Source of the DNA: Methanocorpusculum petauri
GTDB taxonomy: Archaea; Halobacteriota; Methanomicrobia; Methanomicrobiales; Methanocorpusculaceae
Length of the DNA: 64,000 nt
Direction: 5' to 3'
NCBI RefSeq assembly: GCF_026891975.1
Contig: NZ_JAPTGB010000003.1
Span: 1 to 64,000 of the forward strand
The position numbers and the translations under genes were made by a program. Below the pieces are notes generated by a model. That model saw only the letters and a program-made list of their open reading frames with translations, was not told where the DNA came from and searched no databases. Below, piece after piece: positions 9,484 through 17,472 of the stretch (the stretch's first letter is position 1; the number at the start of each line of letters is the position of its first letter).

Positions 9484-9570
9484 TAGTGTTTCCGCGGGAA
9501 GCATTATCCTGTATTCTTTCATCTTGTGTTTCTACTGTTTTCATACTGTTAACCTTCTTCATTTTACTGG

Positions 9571-9605
9571 GGCACTTTCACACCACGCGGTAGGGGGTTT
9601 ATACG
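9571..9605 (+). promoter_or_regulatory. radA-like promoter of the leftmost viral gene
   Basis: GGCACTTTCACACC, then a CGCGGT half-palindrome and GGGGGTTTATA TATA box. It matches the host radA promoter (54125-54159, minus strand) at 32 of 35 positions. Predicted transcription starts near 9625-9630, just before a GAGGT ribosome site and the GTG at 9640. Confidence 0.8.
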
Positions 9606-9639
9606 TCAGTTGAATCTAATCGTTATGTGAGGTAGAGTA

Positions 9640-9876
9640 GTGGCCTCCAATACAACGCACCCCAAACGGAGCGCAGCCGGAGCCACGGAGCACGAACAAC
9701 AACACTACTCGACCGATGATGATGCCTTAGCCGGACGAGCCCTTTGTGGCAGTACGACCCCGGCACGTGGTTCCGGACGGACGCGATCTGAATCGCTTAA
9801 TGACAGAATAAAACAGAGATTGCGGGAGAATCCAATCCTCCGGCAGATGCTGGATGAGTTACTTGGAGACAAGTGA
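9640..9876 (+). CDS. Small charged protein under a radA-like promoter
   Basis: 78 aa, start GTG at 9640 behind GAGGT. The first half is polar and low-complexity, rich in H, S, T and D; the second half (TRSESLNDRIKQRLRENPIL onward) is a likely amphipathic helix pair. No family recognised. It is the first viral gene after the attachment site and is driven by a copy of the host recombinase promoter, so an early or induction-related role is plausible; an excisionase cannot be excluded. A T6 run at about 9888 separates it from the convergent nuclease gene. Confidence 0.65.
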   Translation: MASNTTHPKRSAAGATEHEQQHYSTDDDALAGRALCGSTTPARGSGRTRSESLNDRIKQRLRENPILRQMLDELLGDK

Positions 9877-9927
9877 CCCGTCCTCTGTTTTTTCTGTTAA
9901 CCTTACTCTTTAATCTGTTAATTAATC

Positions 9928-11259
9928 CTATATTTTCTCACAAATTGATCTGGATTTATGTAATTCATTACGAATACGTTCAGAATTACGATACTGCTCA
10001 GCAGGAGGGATTACATTAAAATCAACTGTCTTATCATAGTTTTTCCGAACAACCTCCTCAATATCTGAAAGAGTTACACGGAAAAATTCCCGCCGAGTAT
10101 TAACCATATTGAGTTTCTTCGACTCGAAGGCACGATGCAATGCAGCTTCAAGAGCAGGGGCATCTTCCGAAAATATGATTGCATGAGTATCGAAATTGAA
10201 CGGTACAGATGCATCTCCTAATTCATCGATTCTCTCCATGGGATCCAAGCGGCGGGTCATGCCAATTTTATAAATATTTTCTCCAAAAGACCCAATATTT
10301 GAAATAATATAAACATATCCTGCTTTCATATTGGCTGCACGATAGTCAATATCTTGTAAGGCTTTATCGAGATCAGCTATCTGAGCAACTACATTCTCTC
10401 TTTTCTCAATCAATTCAGATCTTTTCACTTCATCGGAGGTATCAAGGAGCTGCATATCTAATTTCGACAGAAGGTTGTTGTAGTGTTTCTGTTCTTTACC
10501 GATCTCTTTTCGTGCTTCTTCGATTTCTTTAGCTAATTTTGCCTCTTCACGCTGTTCTTCGCGAATACGCTTTAATTCTTCTTTTTCCTGCTGTTTTTTC
10601 AGAGCATATTCGATTGCCAGATGGAGTTCTTCTATCTTGAGATTATAGTATTTTTCTGAGATGCAAATTGCATTGGTCTTGTTCAGCTTATTGAGATGAT
10701 CATATGAGCGCTTGATTCGCCCTTTCATGCTCTCGACATTGTTAAATTTAACCCTATCTATGGCGTTTTCACATTCGGCATTGAAGGACCTAACAATCTG
10801 TTTGATATTATTGGTGATCATTGCCTGCCCTTGCGACTCACTACCATTCACCGTCCATTTTGTTGTACATGAGGCAGCTGTACTTTCTCGGACCATATCT
10901 TTCTGCTTCAGGCGAATATGTTCTAATCTTTTCTTGTAACCTTCAGAAGTTGCAAAATCGTAGAGGGGGTGATAAAGTCCGTATTCCTGCATGAGAACTT
11001 CATCATTGAGTTGAATGAGTTCGACCCGCTGACGGGCAATTTCTGACTTTATTACTCGTAATTGATCATTCAACTCAGATTTCTGCTTTTCGAATTCAGC
11101 TTTCATTTCACGCAACTGAGCGTACTGCTCTGTTCGTTGTTTGGAAAATTCCAAACTTTGAGCTTGTATCTGTTCTGTAAGTCTCTGAAGTTCATCCTTC
11201 TTGGCGGTGATAAGGAGATTTATGTCACTGATGGAACGAACTTCGGGAGTGATAAACAC
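9928..11259 (-). CDS. DUF4041 / T5orf172 GIY-YIG nuclease-like protein
   Basis: 443 aa. A long N-terminal coiled coil leads into the DUF4041 signature (LMQEYGLYHPLYDFATSEGY), then another coiled coil, and a C-terminal T5orf172/GIY-YIG domain starting GYVYIISNIGSFGENIYKIG with TRRLDPMERIDELGDASVPF. This arrangement is widespread in viruses and mobile elements; the role is unproven. Start GTG at 11259, but the frame is open upstream to the TGA of the preceding RHH gene and reads LFNSRELQEIERLNKRVQE, which looks like the natural coiled-coil N-terminus. Low GC compared with flanking viral genes. Confidence 0.8.
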   Translation of the reverse strand: MFITPEVRSISDINLLITAKKDELQRLTEQIQAQSLEFSKQRTEQYAQLREMKAEFEKQKSELNDQLRVIKSEIARQRVELIQLNDEVLMQEYGLYHPLYDFATSEGYKKRLEHIRLKQKDMVRESTAASCTTKWTVNGSESQGQAMITNNIKQIVRSFNAECENAIDRVKFNNVESMKGRIKRSYDHLNKLNKTNAICISEKYYNLKIEELHLAIEYALKKQQEKEELKRIREEQREEAKLAKEIEEARKEIGKEQKHYNNLLSKLDMQLLDTSDEVKRSELIEKRENVVAQIADLDKALQDIDYRAANMKAGYVYIISNIGSFGENIYKIGMTRRLDPMERIDELGDASVPFNFDTHAIIFSEDAPALEAALHRAFESKKLNMVNTRREFFRVTLSDIEEVVRKNYDKTVDFNVIPPAEQYRNSERIRNELHKSRSICEKI

Positions 11260-11331
11260 CTCTAATTCCTGAACTCTTTTGTTTAGGCGTTCTATCTCCT
11301 GAAGTTCTCGAGAGTTAAATAATCCCGTAAA

Positions 11332-11565
11332 TCACACCTTCCTTCCTTTTTCTTGCAGCATACGCGTGAGCACAGCTTCGATACGAGAGTCGAGTTCATC
11401 GTCGGAAATACCTGAATCTCCATTTACCTCACGTTCAAGCTTCTCGCGCATAGCACGACGTATCCACTCTGCGAGTGTTTGGCCTGCATCGTCAGAGAGC
11501 GCTTTGCACTGTGCGTGAAAGTCCTTCTCTAGGCGAATTGTCATTTGTACTTCATTATTACCCAT
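11332..11565 (-). CDS. Ribbon-helix-helix regulator
   Basis: 77 aa. The N-terminal VQMTIRLEKDFHAQCKALSD followed by a QTLAEWIRRAMREKLERE helix is a typical ribbon-helix-helix or antitoxin-like DNA-binding fold. It is in the same frame as the downstream nuclease gene, separated by a single TGA. Divergent from a second RHH gene with about 92 bp between them. It probably represses the divergent promoter region. Confidence 0.75.
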   Translation of the reverse strand: MGNNEVQMTIRLEKDFHAQCKALSDDAGQTLAEWIRRAMREKLEREVNGDSGISDDELDSRIEAVLTRMLQEKGRKV

Positions 11566-11657
11566 TGTATCAGTATCATCCCGACATCAAAATAAAACAA
11601 TCGACAATAAATGACATCTTGAGAAAACATAAATATCAGCAACGACCATGTAATATT
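11566..11657. promoter_or_regulatory. Divergent promoter between two RHH genes
   Basis: On the plus strand CATAAATA (11628-11635) lies about 25 nt before the GTG at 11658. On the minus strand a T/A-rich TTTTATTTT (about 11591-11599) lies about 30 nt before the ATG at 11565. Both fit leaderless archaeal transcripts. Two small DNA-binding genes facing away from a shared operator region is the layout of a viral decision switch. Confidence 0.55.
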
Positions 11658-11825
11658 GTGACATCTAACGACAACAAAGAAGAGAACGAGTCTGTCGTTG
11701 TGGGTGTTAGATTCACTCGCAAGGAGGCGAACACATTGAAAAAACTCGCAGATTCGGATTGCAGAACGAGAGCTGGTTTGCTCTATAAACTTGCCAAAGA
11801 TTACATGGAACAGGTTGGACCATGA
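11658..11825 (+). CDS. Small RHH-like regulator
   Basis: 55 aa from GTG at 11658; the same frame is open further upstream but only low-quality sequence precedes. The core VVVGVRFTRKEANTLKKLAD and the following helix resemble an RHH/CopG fold. Its stop overlaps the BRO gene start (ATGA), so the two are co-expressed. It begins the long plus-strand early operon that reaches 20565. Confidence 0.6.
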   Translation: MTSNDNKEENESVVVGVRFTRKEANTLKKLADSDCRTRAGLLYKLAKDYMEQVGP

Positions 11826-12535
11826 CAAAAACAAAAGAAACGAAAGATGCCGAGGATATTGCCGGGTGTGGAAACGAGGCGAAATCTCTCGGCACAGAAG
11901 TATTGAACGCGAGAACTTTTAACTTCATGGGCACTGACGTCCGCGTCGTCATGAAGGATGATGAACCGTGGTTTGTTGCACCCGACGTGTGTGCGGCTCT
12001 TGGGATCTCGAACAACCGTGATGCTCTTCGCGCCCTTGACGACGATGAAAAGGGTGTCGGAATTTCCGACACCCTTGGGGGGCGACAGGAGATCAACATC
12101 ATCTCCGAGGCTGGGATGTACACTCTCGCACTCCGATCCCGCAAGCCGCAGGCCAAGCCCTTCCGCCGCTGGGTCACCCACGAGGTGCTCCCGGCCATCA
12201 ACCGCACGGGGGCATACACCAAGCCGCAGACACAGTTACAGACTGCTGCACAGTTCATCGATCAGATTATCGACGACCCAATTGCCTACACGATACTGAG
12301 CAACAAAATCGCTGGCCGCATCAAGCCCTCGATTGTCACTGACATCGCACTGCAGGCAAGTCGGGAAGCGCTGCTGATCAACACCACCCGGATCAACAAA
12401 ATTGACCATGACGTGGAACGCATCGCTCGGAACCAGCTGGACATCTCTCGTCAGCTTGACGATCTCTCCCGCCAGATTCGCGAACTGAAAAAACCGTCAA
12501 AGAACTACAGAATTGTTGCCGTGGAGGGATACTGA
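11822..12535 (+). CDS. BRO-N domain antirepressor-like protein
   Basis: 237 aa. Residues about 30-130 form a BRO-N domain: FNFMGTDVRVVMKDDEPWFV, ADVC-type APDVCAALGISN, then YTLALRSRKPQAKPFRRWV and HEVLPAINRTGAY. Viral BRO-N proteins bind DNA and often act as antirepressors. The C-terminal 100 residues are helical, with coiled-coil character near the end (QLDISRQLDDLSRQIRELK). Placed in the switch region next to two RHH genes. Confidence 0.88.
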   Translation: MTKTKETKDAEDIAGCGNEAKSLGTEVLNARTFNFMGTDVRVVMKDDEPWFVAPDVCAALGISNNRDALRALDDDEKGVGISDTLGGRQEINIISEAGMYTLALRSRKPQAKPFRRWVTHEVLPAINRTGAYTKPQTQLQTAAQFIDQIIDDPIAYTILSNKIAGRIKPSIVTDIALQASREALLINTTRINKIDHDVERIARNQLDISRQLDDLSRQIRELKKPSKNYRIVAVEGY

Positions 12536-12693
12536 TGTCCCGGCTCATCATCGACACAGACGCGACCGGTACCATATCCCTTGAACAGGGCAAACAGATT
12601 CAGGAGTTTGTTTCAGCCCGAAGAAAGCCAAATTACATCGACGCAGACAGCATCCAGGCAGCTGCAGAAGAAGCCCTCGGGAGGATCCACTAA
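12535..12693 (+). CDS. Small hypothetical protein
   Basis: 52 aa, start ATG overlapping the BRO stop (TGATG). Acidic, beginning MSRLIIDTDATGTISLEQG; predicted short strand then helices. Overlap with both neighbours supports it as a real operon member. No family recognised. Confidence 0.6.
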   Translation: MSRLIIDTDATGTISLEQGKQIQEFVSARRKPNYIDADSIQAAAEEALGRIH

Positions 12694-12872
12694 TGGCCCC
12701 TCCAGACTGCCGCTTCACGATGAACAAAAGTGTCAGCGACACCATCGAATTCATCCATCAGCCCGACATCGACATGTGGACCGTCGGGAACGCAGTCATG
12801 AACTCGCTCTGTGCCATGTACACGCTGACCAGCCTTCTAGAAGAGGGCTACACCTACAGAGGTGCGGTATGA
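12693..12872 (+). CDS. Small hypothetical protein
   Basis: 59 aa, start ATG within TAATG of the preceding gene, end overlapping the next start (TATGA). Contains DIDMWTVGNAVMNSLCAMYT, a likely helix. Kept because of the tight coupling with both neighbours. No family recognised. Confidence 0.6.
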   Translation: MAPPDCRFTMNKSVSDTIEFIHQPDIDMWTVGNAVMNSLCAMYTLTSLLEEGYTYRGAV

Positions 12873-13339
12873 ACGCTCTGCAGACCATCCCCACGATGGA
12901 AAGCGTCTACCGGGCCACTGTTAACGATCTGCTCAGCGCTCTGCGGCATGTGGAAGCAGCAAACGATCCTGCAACAGCTGCGGCCGCAGCACAACACTGC
13001 CTCAACGTTGGATACCATGTCCTGGACCGCAAGGACCTCGTCCGTGCAATTACTGCACGGCTCCCTGCACCCACCAAAGAGCAGCTTGATGCAGCATCCA
13101 TGCGCCGGGACAAATGTACCAACAGACTCTTCTTCACCCGTCCGATAGGTGCATTCGGTGACCGGGTCCTGATGATTCAGGCCCAGAACAACCCCGATAA
13201 ACCACTCCTGCAGGTGAAAATTGTCACAATCCCGGCAGACACGCACATCGAACCGCCGCTCTGGGATGTTACACGGCCCGTGACCCGCAGAACCTGGTCA
13301 CCTGCCATCACCACCATATCAGGAGGTGCTGCAGCATGA
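12869..13339 (+). CDS. Hypothetical early protein
   Basis: 156 aa from ATG at 12869, overlapping the previous stop. The N-terminal half is helical and alanine-rich (LLSALRHVEAANDPATAAAA), followed by a region with two cysteines and a strand-rich end. No recognised domain. Overlaps the next start by 4 bp. Confidence 0.6.
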   Translation: MNALQTIPTMESVYRATVNDLLSALRHVEAANDPATAAAAAQHCLNVGYHVLDRKDLVRAITARLPAPTKEQLDAASMRRDKCTNRLFFTRPIGAFGDRVLMIQAQNNPDKPLLQVKIVTIPADTHIEPPLWDVTRPVTRRTWSPAITTISGGAAA

Positions 13340-13671
13340 ACATGATCTCCATACCCTTCTGCCCGCAGATGCAGCAGGCCAACCGGGAACAACGAAAATG
13401 CTGTACCAGCCGTTCAGAGAAAATGGGAAACCCCGGCGACCAGTTCCAGGATGCCGACGGCGAACTCTGTCAGATCGTCGATGTCCTGTACCTCCCGCTG
13501 AAGATTATCGCCGAGTATCTCTACCGCTGTGAAGGCTGTCAAAGCCCGGAAGAGTTCAAAGTCCTGTGGCGCAGGCTGCATCGCGGACATTACACTCCGG
13601 AAAAACGGTATTATGCCCACTTTTACACCTACGTCAGGAAAGGTGAACAGCAGGAGGAATCTCATGCTTAA
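13336..13671 (+). CDS. Hypothetical early protein
   Basis: 111 aa. N-terminal segment with CPQMQQANREQRKCC, then a compact basic domain: GDQFQDADGELCQIVDVLYL and a helix containing YRCEGCQSPEEF. The central GDQF...YLPL stretch recalls small single-domain viral RNA- or nucleotide-binding folds, but I do not recognise a family. Confidence 0.6.
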   Translation: MNMISIPFCPQMQQANREQRKCCTSRSEKMGNPGDQFQDADGELCQIVDVLYLPLKIIAEYLYRCEGCQSPEEFKVLWRRLHRGHYTPEKRYYAHFYTYVRKGEQQEESHA

Positions 13672-13948
13672 GAAACAGCTGGCCCTACTGGAACGGAAAT
13701 CCATCAGAGTAGTACTCGAAGAGGGCTCGTATGCGGATAAACCCTACTACGTCGATGTACAGGTACCCCTGTATGGATCGTACAGATCCCATACCTGTTT
13801 TCCCACCCTTGAGAAAGCAATCAACGCATTCGCAGCAGAGCTCGCCAAACTGAAAGGCCCAGTCAGGTACACTGCCGATACCGGCATTCTGCGTGAACGT
13901 ATCGCCATTGCGCTGACCCATGCAAAAGCCCGGGAGGGAACATCATGA
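13664..13948 (+). CDS. Hypothetical early protein
   Basis: 94 aa from ATG at 13664 behind CAGGAGGAA, a strong ribosome site; longer in-frame starts would overlap the preceding gene heavily. Basic N-terminus (MLKKQLALLERKSIRVVLEE), strand-rich centre, helical end. No family recognised. Confidence 0.6.
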   Translation: MLKKQLALLERKSIRVVLEEGSYADKPYYVDVQVPLYGSYRSHTCFPTLEKAINAFAAELAKLKGPVRYTADTGILRERIAIALTHAKAREGTS

Positions 13949-14451
13949 CCGCATACACCCTTGGAACGATCCGCTTTGCCGTCGTCCCTGTCAAAAGCGG
14001 ATACTCCCTCGAAACAATACCGGACATCGGCCTCACCTTCCCGGTATACCGTACCCTGGGCGCGGCCACCTCATACCTGAACCGTCTTGCAGCCGCACTT
14101 CCGGATCTGATAAAACCGGTCCCGGCAGCTGAACCTGCCGCAACCCTTCGGCTGCAGAACCAAGGAGAAGTGGACATAAAGTACTCCGGGGAAAACTCCG
14201 GTGGATACGTCACCAACAACGTCGAAACACGCCATATCCAGATCCGGTTCACTGTCCCGCCTACCAAGGAAATCCAGGATGCTCTGCGGCAGCTTGGATT
14301 CCGGTGGATCAAAAGCAGGGATGTCTGGGGCCGGAGAAACACCAAGCAGGCCTTCATGACCATCCGTCATCCAGACATCCTGATCGACCTCGACCCGCAT
14401 CTGGCATGGGCCCTCGAGCTCCTGGCAGACACCGTACTCAAGATGTGGTAA
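13945..14451 (+). CDS. Hypothetical early protein
   Basis: 168 aa. The middle contains a long strand-rich part with VTNNVETRHIQIRFTVPPTK and then LGFRWIKSRDVWGRR; the end is a helix (LAWALELLADTVLKMW). Overlaps the preceding gene by 4 bp. No recognised family. Confidence 0.6.
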   Translation: MTAYTLGTIRFAVVPVKSGYSLETIPDIGLTFPVYRTLGAATSYLNRLAAALPDLIKPVPAAEPAATLRLQNQGEVDIKYSGENSGGYVTNNVETRHIQIRFTVPPTKEIQDALRQLGFRWIKSRDVWGRRNTKQAFMTIRHPDILIDLDPHLAWALELLADTVLKMW

Positions 14452-14453
14452 CC

Positions 14454-14702
14454 ATGTCCGGATCAAAACTTAACGTAAACATCCGGCTGAACACTCCGCT
14501 GAAGATGTACCTTGATCGAGCCTGCCTCAAAACAGACCAAGGATTCTACATCGGCAAGAAAGATGTCATCTCTCACTTTGCAAAAGCCATAACCGCTCTT
14601 GCAAAATCCGGAATGGAAAACAGCGGCCTTACTGAAAAACAGGTCATTCAGAACCTGAAAGGCCAGACAATCACTCTGGTAATTACCTTCGACGAATGCT
14701 GA
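14454..14702 (+). CDS. Hypothetical early protein
   Basis: 82 aa from ATG at 14454, two bases after the previous stop. Short strand-helix-helix-strand pattern with an IGKKDVISHFAKAITALAK helix. Could be a small regulator, but no family is recognisable. Confidence 0.55.
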   Translation: MSGSKLNVNIRLNTPLKMYLDRACLKTDQGFYIGKKDVISHFAKAITALAKSGMENSGLTEKQVIQNLKGQTITLVITFDEC

Positions 14703-14750
14703 AAAACACTCACGAATAGCGAATGCTATCGAAAAAAGGGGGAAAGGAGC

Positions 14751-15098
14751 GTGCAACTCATAAACTACACACCACACACCATCGGCATCTGCAGACCGGA
14801 CGGGACGATTATCACGATCCCCTCGTCCGGCGAGATCCGCGTAACGCCAATCAGACACAGCAGCGGCAACCTCCCCAACGGAGTCCCGCTGCAGACCGTC
14901 ACCTATCAGCCGCTGGTCCTTCCGGATCGGCAGCCGAACACCTGGCTCATCGTCAGCGGATATGTTGTCCACCGGGCCCAGATCGAACACCCGGACAGGA
15001 CCGACCTCATCTGTCCTGACACCAGCAGAGGCTCGCTTGTCCGGAACAGTGACGGAAAAATCATCGCAGTCCGGAAATTCGTGCGGGTAGGTGTATAA
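14751..15098 (+). CDS. NLTPH-type small viral protein
   Basis: 115 aa, start GTG at 14751 behind GGAAAGGAG. The opening LINYTPHTIGICRPDG resembles the 'NLTPHxI' opening of a small protein found in many tailed phages, whose function is unknown. Ends with the TAATG overlap into the next gene. Confidence 0.6.
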   Translation: MQLINYTPHTIGICRPDGTIITIPSSGEIRVTPIRHSSGNLPNGVPLQTVTYQPLVLPDRQPNTWLIVSGYVVHRAQIEHPDRTDLICPDTSRGSLVRNSDGKIIAVRKFVRVGV

Positions 15099-15424
15099 TG
15101 CCTCAGACCTACGACGCCACCGTCGTCCGGAAACGGAACGGAGACTGGACCGCATCTTTGGAAGGATATCAGCTGTCCCAGACCGGCAACACCATGGAAG
15201 AAGCAACAGCTGCCCTGACAGCCTCCCTCCGGAACGTTCTGGACGGCGGTGAATTCCAGCCGACCGGCCCGATGACCATCGAATCAAAGATCGTCATGGC
15301 CAAGGTCAAACTCACCGTCACCGTCCGCAACGAAAAATGCCTGGACGAGTTTCTGGCAGCCGATGACACACAGGGAACAGACATCATGAAATCACTGAAC
15401 GGAGGTGAACAACGCCTCAGATAA
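15098..15424 (+). CDS. HicB-like partial-RNase-H fold protein
   Basis: 108 aa. Residues 1-50 (YDATVVRKRNGDWTASLEGY, then NTMEEATAALTASLRNVLDG) follow the pattern of HicB/UPF0150 antitoxins. No HicA toxin lies beside it, so it is probably a solitary viral HicB-like protein. The assignment rests on motif pattern only. Confidence 0.5.
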   Translation: MPQTYDATVVRKRNGDWTASLEGYQLSQTGNTMEEATAALTASLRNVLDGGEFQPTGPMTIESKIVMAKVKLTVTVRNEKCLDEFLAADDTQGTDIMKSLNGGEQRLR

Positions 15425-15483
15425 CTCTCACTGGAGGCGTTGCCCAGGAACGCATCCCGCCAACCCTGGTCCCGGAACGACAG

Positions 15484-15834
15484 TTGCGGGTGGCACGCTG
15501 TACCGGATGTACCAGCCGGAGCACCGGCGTGGTACCAATACCATCCACCTGGATCTGCCGGCATACCCTCGTCAGCTGTATTGACATCCCCGACTGCCCG
15601 GAAGGAAAAATCCTGCCGGGCCGTATGGCAGTACCTGCCGCCTACAAAAATCCGCTGGAAAAACGCTGTGTCTCCCAGCCGCAATGTCCCCATCTTTCTC
15701 GTAACGGCAAACAGATTGTCTGTACCCACCGGATTTACCGCAGAGCGGCCCAGAACCTCGGAACCGATGAACGGTTTTCTCCGTGCGCAGCAATCCCGGT
15801 CTGCCCCATCGGCAGAGTAGCGCCTTCAGAATAA
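15484..15834 (+). CDS. Cysteine-rich putative zinc-binding protein
   Basis: 116 aa with nine cysteines in clusters (CTGC, CIDIPDC, CVSQPQC and later single C). Start uncertain: TTG 15484 or GTG 15490; the frame is open from 15409. Similar short Cys-rich proteins occur at 18767, 33267 and 51561 in this provirus. A metal-binding role is likely; nothing more specific can be said. Confidence 0.5.
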   Translation: MRVARCTGCTSRSTGVVPIPSTWICRHTLVSCIDIPDCPEGKILPGRMAVPAAYKNPLEKRCVSQPQCPHLSRNGKQIVCTHRIYRRAAQNLGTDERFSPCAAIPVCPIGRVAPSE

Positions 15835-15849
15835 TCCTCTTCTATTTCC

Positions 15850-17472
15850 ATGAGCACAGAGACAAAGATCCTGACACTCCTGCAGCAGTCCCCGCAGTCA
15901 AGCGACCAACTTGCTGCAGCTCTGGGTCTTCGTTCCGGCCGGTACGTCCGAAAAGTTCTGGCTGCTCTTTGTGCCCGCGGCAGGGTATCATTCCGGCCCG
16001 ATGAATCGGATCGGCGAACCCGCATCTACAGTATTACTACCGGTTCGACCGATCCCGGATCTGTTCCGCAAAATGTGTACCGGTATCTCGAAAGTGTTCC
16101 TCTAAGTGTTCCGCTATCTGAGATAGAGGAACACATTGCGGAACACTTAGGGGAACACATTGCGGATCATACCGGAAAAATACCCTCCCAAACACCACAG
16201 AATCAAAATTTAACCCCCATGAGGCATAGTAAACCCTCGAACGGGGCAAGCTGCGAGGAGATACCGCAAAGTGTACCGCTAAATTCGATCCAGGATACCG
16301 GTAGTATACCGCTATCTCCGGAATGTGATCATGCCTGCAGCTCCTGCCCGCTGCAGGTCTGTGACCTGGAACATGATGCCCTGCAGTTCGGTGTCCAGGA
16401 CAGGGCATGGGCCCGGGTACTGCCGGAGATTGCCCGCAGCAGAGGATGGGAACGCCGGCAGAACCCGCACACCAAAGTCTGGACGATCTACCCGAACACT
16501 CCCAGACCCCTGACACTCCAGGTGGGCCGGGACAGTGTCACCATCTACAGCTCCGAGCCGAACCACGGGTGGGTCATTGAATGGGTGGGACTGGTCTTTG
16601 CCGCCATTCATCCCAACCCGGAGTTTCTGCTGCACAAACTGCAGTATCCGGAGATCTACCGGGATGAACAGACCATCGTCATCAGTGACATCAACGTCAT
16701 CATGGCAATCCGGAACAACATCGCCCCGTACATCGATCCCCGCAACCGCGTCTACTACCTGCCGGCACCCAACGGTCTTACACCCGGGCTGAAGATCTAC
16801 GAGCGGGACGGAACCATGCGGGTGGAGTTTGACGCCCGTGACGAGCAGCGGGCCCGCGCAGCCCTTGTTATGCGGCAGGAGTTCCTGCTGCTTGCCTGTG
16901 ACATCGCCAAAACACCCGGGCTGTATCTTGAGTGGGAAACAAAGCACTACGGCCCAAGAACAGCACCGGTCACTATTACCGTGGACAACGATGCGGTTGC
17001 CGAGGCAATCACCACGCTTGGAAAACTGATGGACAAGAAAATGGACGTGGTTCAGGAACAGCTCCGGACCGTTCTCACCGACTACATCACCACCAAAACC
17101 GAGGAGGAGTCCGAAGACCTCAAAGACCTCATCGCCCTGGTAGAAAGCATGCCGGACTTTGAGCTGGAACGGGTGGTCAAGGCCCTGACAGCCTTCACCG
17201 GAAGCCAGGATGCAGCCTATGTCTATCTCGCTGCATTTGCCATCTGGACCGAGTCCTTCTACCGCGGTTCCGTCCTGAAAGAGGATATCTCTGAGCGGCT
17301 CAGGAAGGCAAAAACACCCATTCCGCTGTCACGGATAGCGGACGCTATCGATCTCCTGACGAAAAAGCATCTGCTGACCGCCCATCCGGAACGGGACGTA
17401 AACTTCTCCAAACCCGGTATCCGGCTCGGAAAAAAGCTGGCCTTCCGTGACAAAAATCCGGAGGGAACCTGA
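15850..17472 (+). CDS. HTH protein, candidate replication initiator
   Basis: 540 aa, the largest early gene. Residues 1-75 are a winged helix (ILTLLQQSPQSSDQLAAALG; SGRYVRKVLAALCARGRVSF). Residues 75-145 are repetitive (SVPL motifs) and are encoded by nested DNA repeats. A cysteine cluster CDHACSSCPLQVC follows, then a large unrecognised domain, a coiled coil and a helical C-terminus. Position, size, HTH and embedded repeats suggest a replication protein with its origin inside the gene. No helicase or primase motif is visible, so this is inference. Confidence 0.6.
   Translation: MSTETKILTLLQQSPQSSDQLAAALGLRSGRYVRKVLAALCARGRVSFRPDESDRRTRIYSITTGSTDPGSVPQNVYRYLESVPLSVPLSEIEEHIAEHLGEHIADHTGKIPSQTPQNQNLTPMRHSKPSNGASCEEIPQSVPLNSIQDTGSIPLSPECDHACSSCPLQVCDLEHDALQFGVQDRAWARVLPEIARSRGWERRQNPHTKVWTIYPNTPRPLTLQVGRDSVTIYSSEPNHGWVIEWVGLVFAAIHPNPEFLLHKLQYPEIYRDEQTIVISDINVIMAIRNNIAPYIDPRNRVYYLPAPNGLTPGLKIYERDGTMRVEFDARDEQRARAALVMRQEFLLLACDIAKTPGLYLEWETKHYGPRTAPVTITVDNDAVAEAITTLGKLMDKKMDVVQEQLRTVLTDYITTKTEEESEDLKDLIALVESMPDFELERVVKALTAFTGSQDAAYVYLAAFAIWTESFYRGSVLKEDISERLRKAKTPIPLSRIADAIDLLTKKHLLTAHPERDVNFSKPGIRLGKKLAFRDKNPEGT
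16094..16158. repeat. Nested inverted repeats, candidate origin
   Basis: A 21-bp arm at 16094-16114 is matched by its inverted copy at 16138-16158 with one mismatch. Inside are the palindrome TATCTGAGATA (16115-16125) and the 9-bp pair GTTCCTCTA / TAGAGGAAC (16096-16104 / 16124-16132). The unit AGTGTTCCGCTA recurs in diverged form at 16270-16281 and 16303-16314. It lies within the HTH gene, the usual place for iterons of small archaeal and viral replicons. Confidence 0.6.

Noticed and set aside
15098-15424. HicAB toxin-antitoxin system
   Set aside because: Only a HicB-like domain is present; neither neighbour encodes a HicA-type double-stranded-RNA-binding toxin.
16094-16314. CRISPR array
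   Set aside because: Repeats are short, partly inverted, irregularly spaced and inside a coding frame; no spacer pattern.
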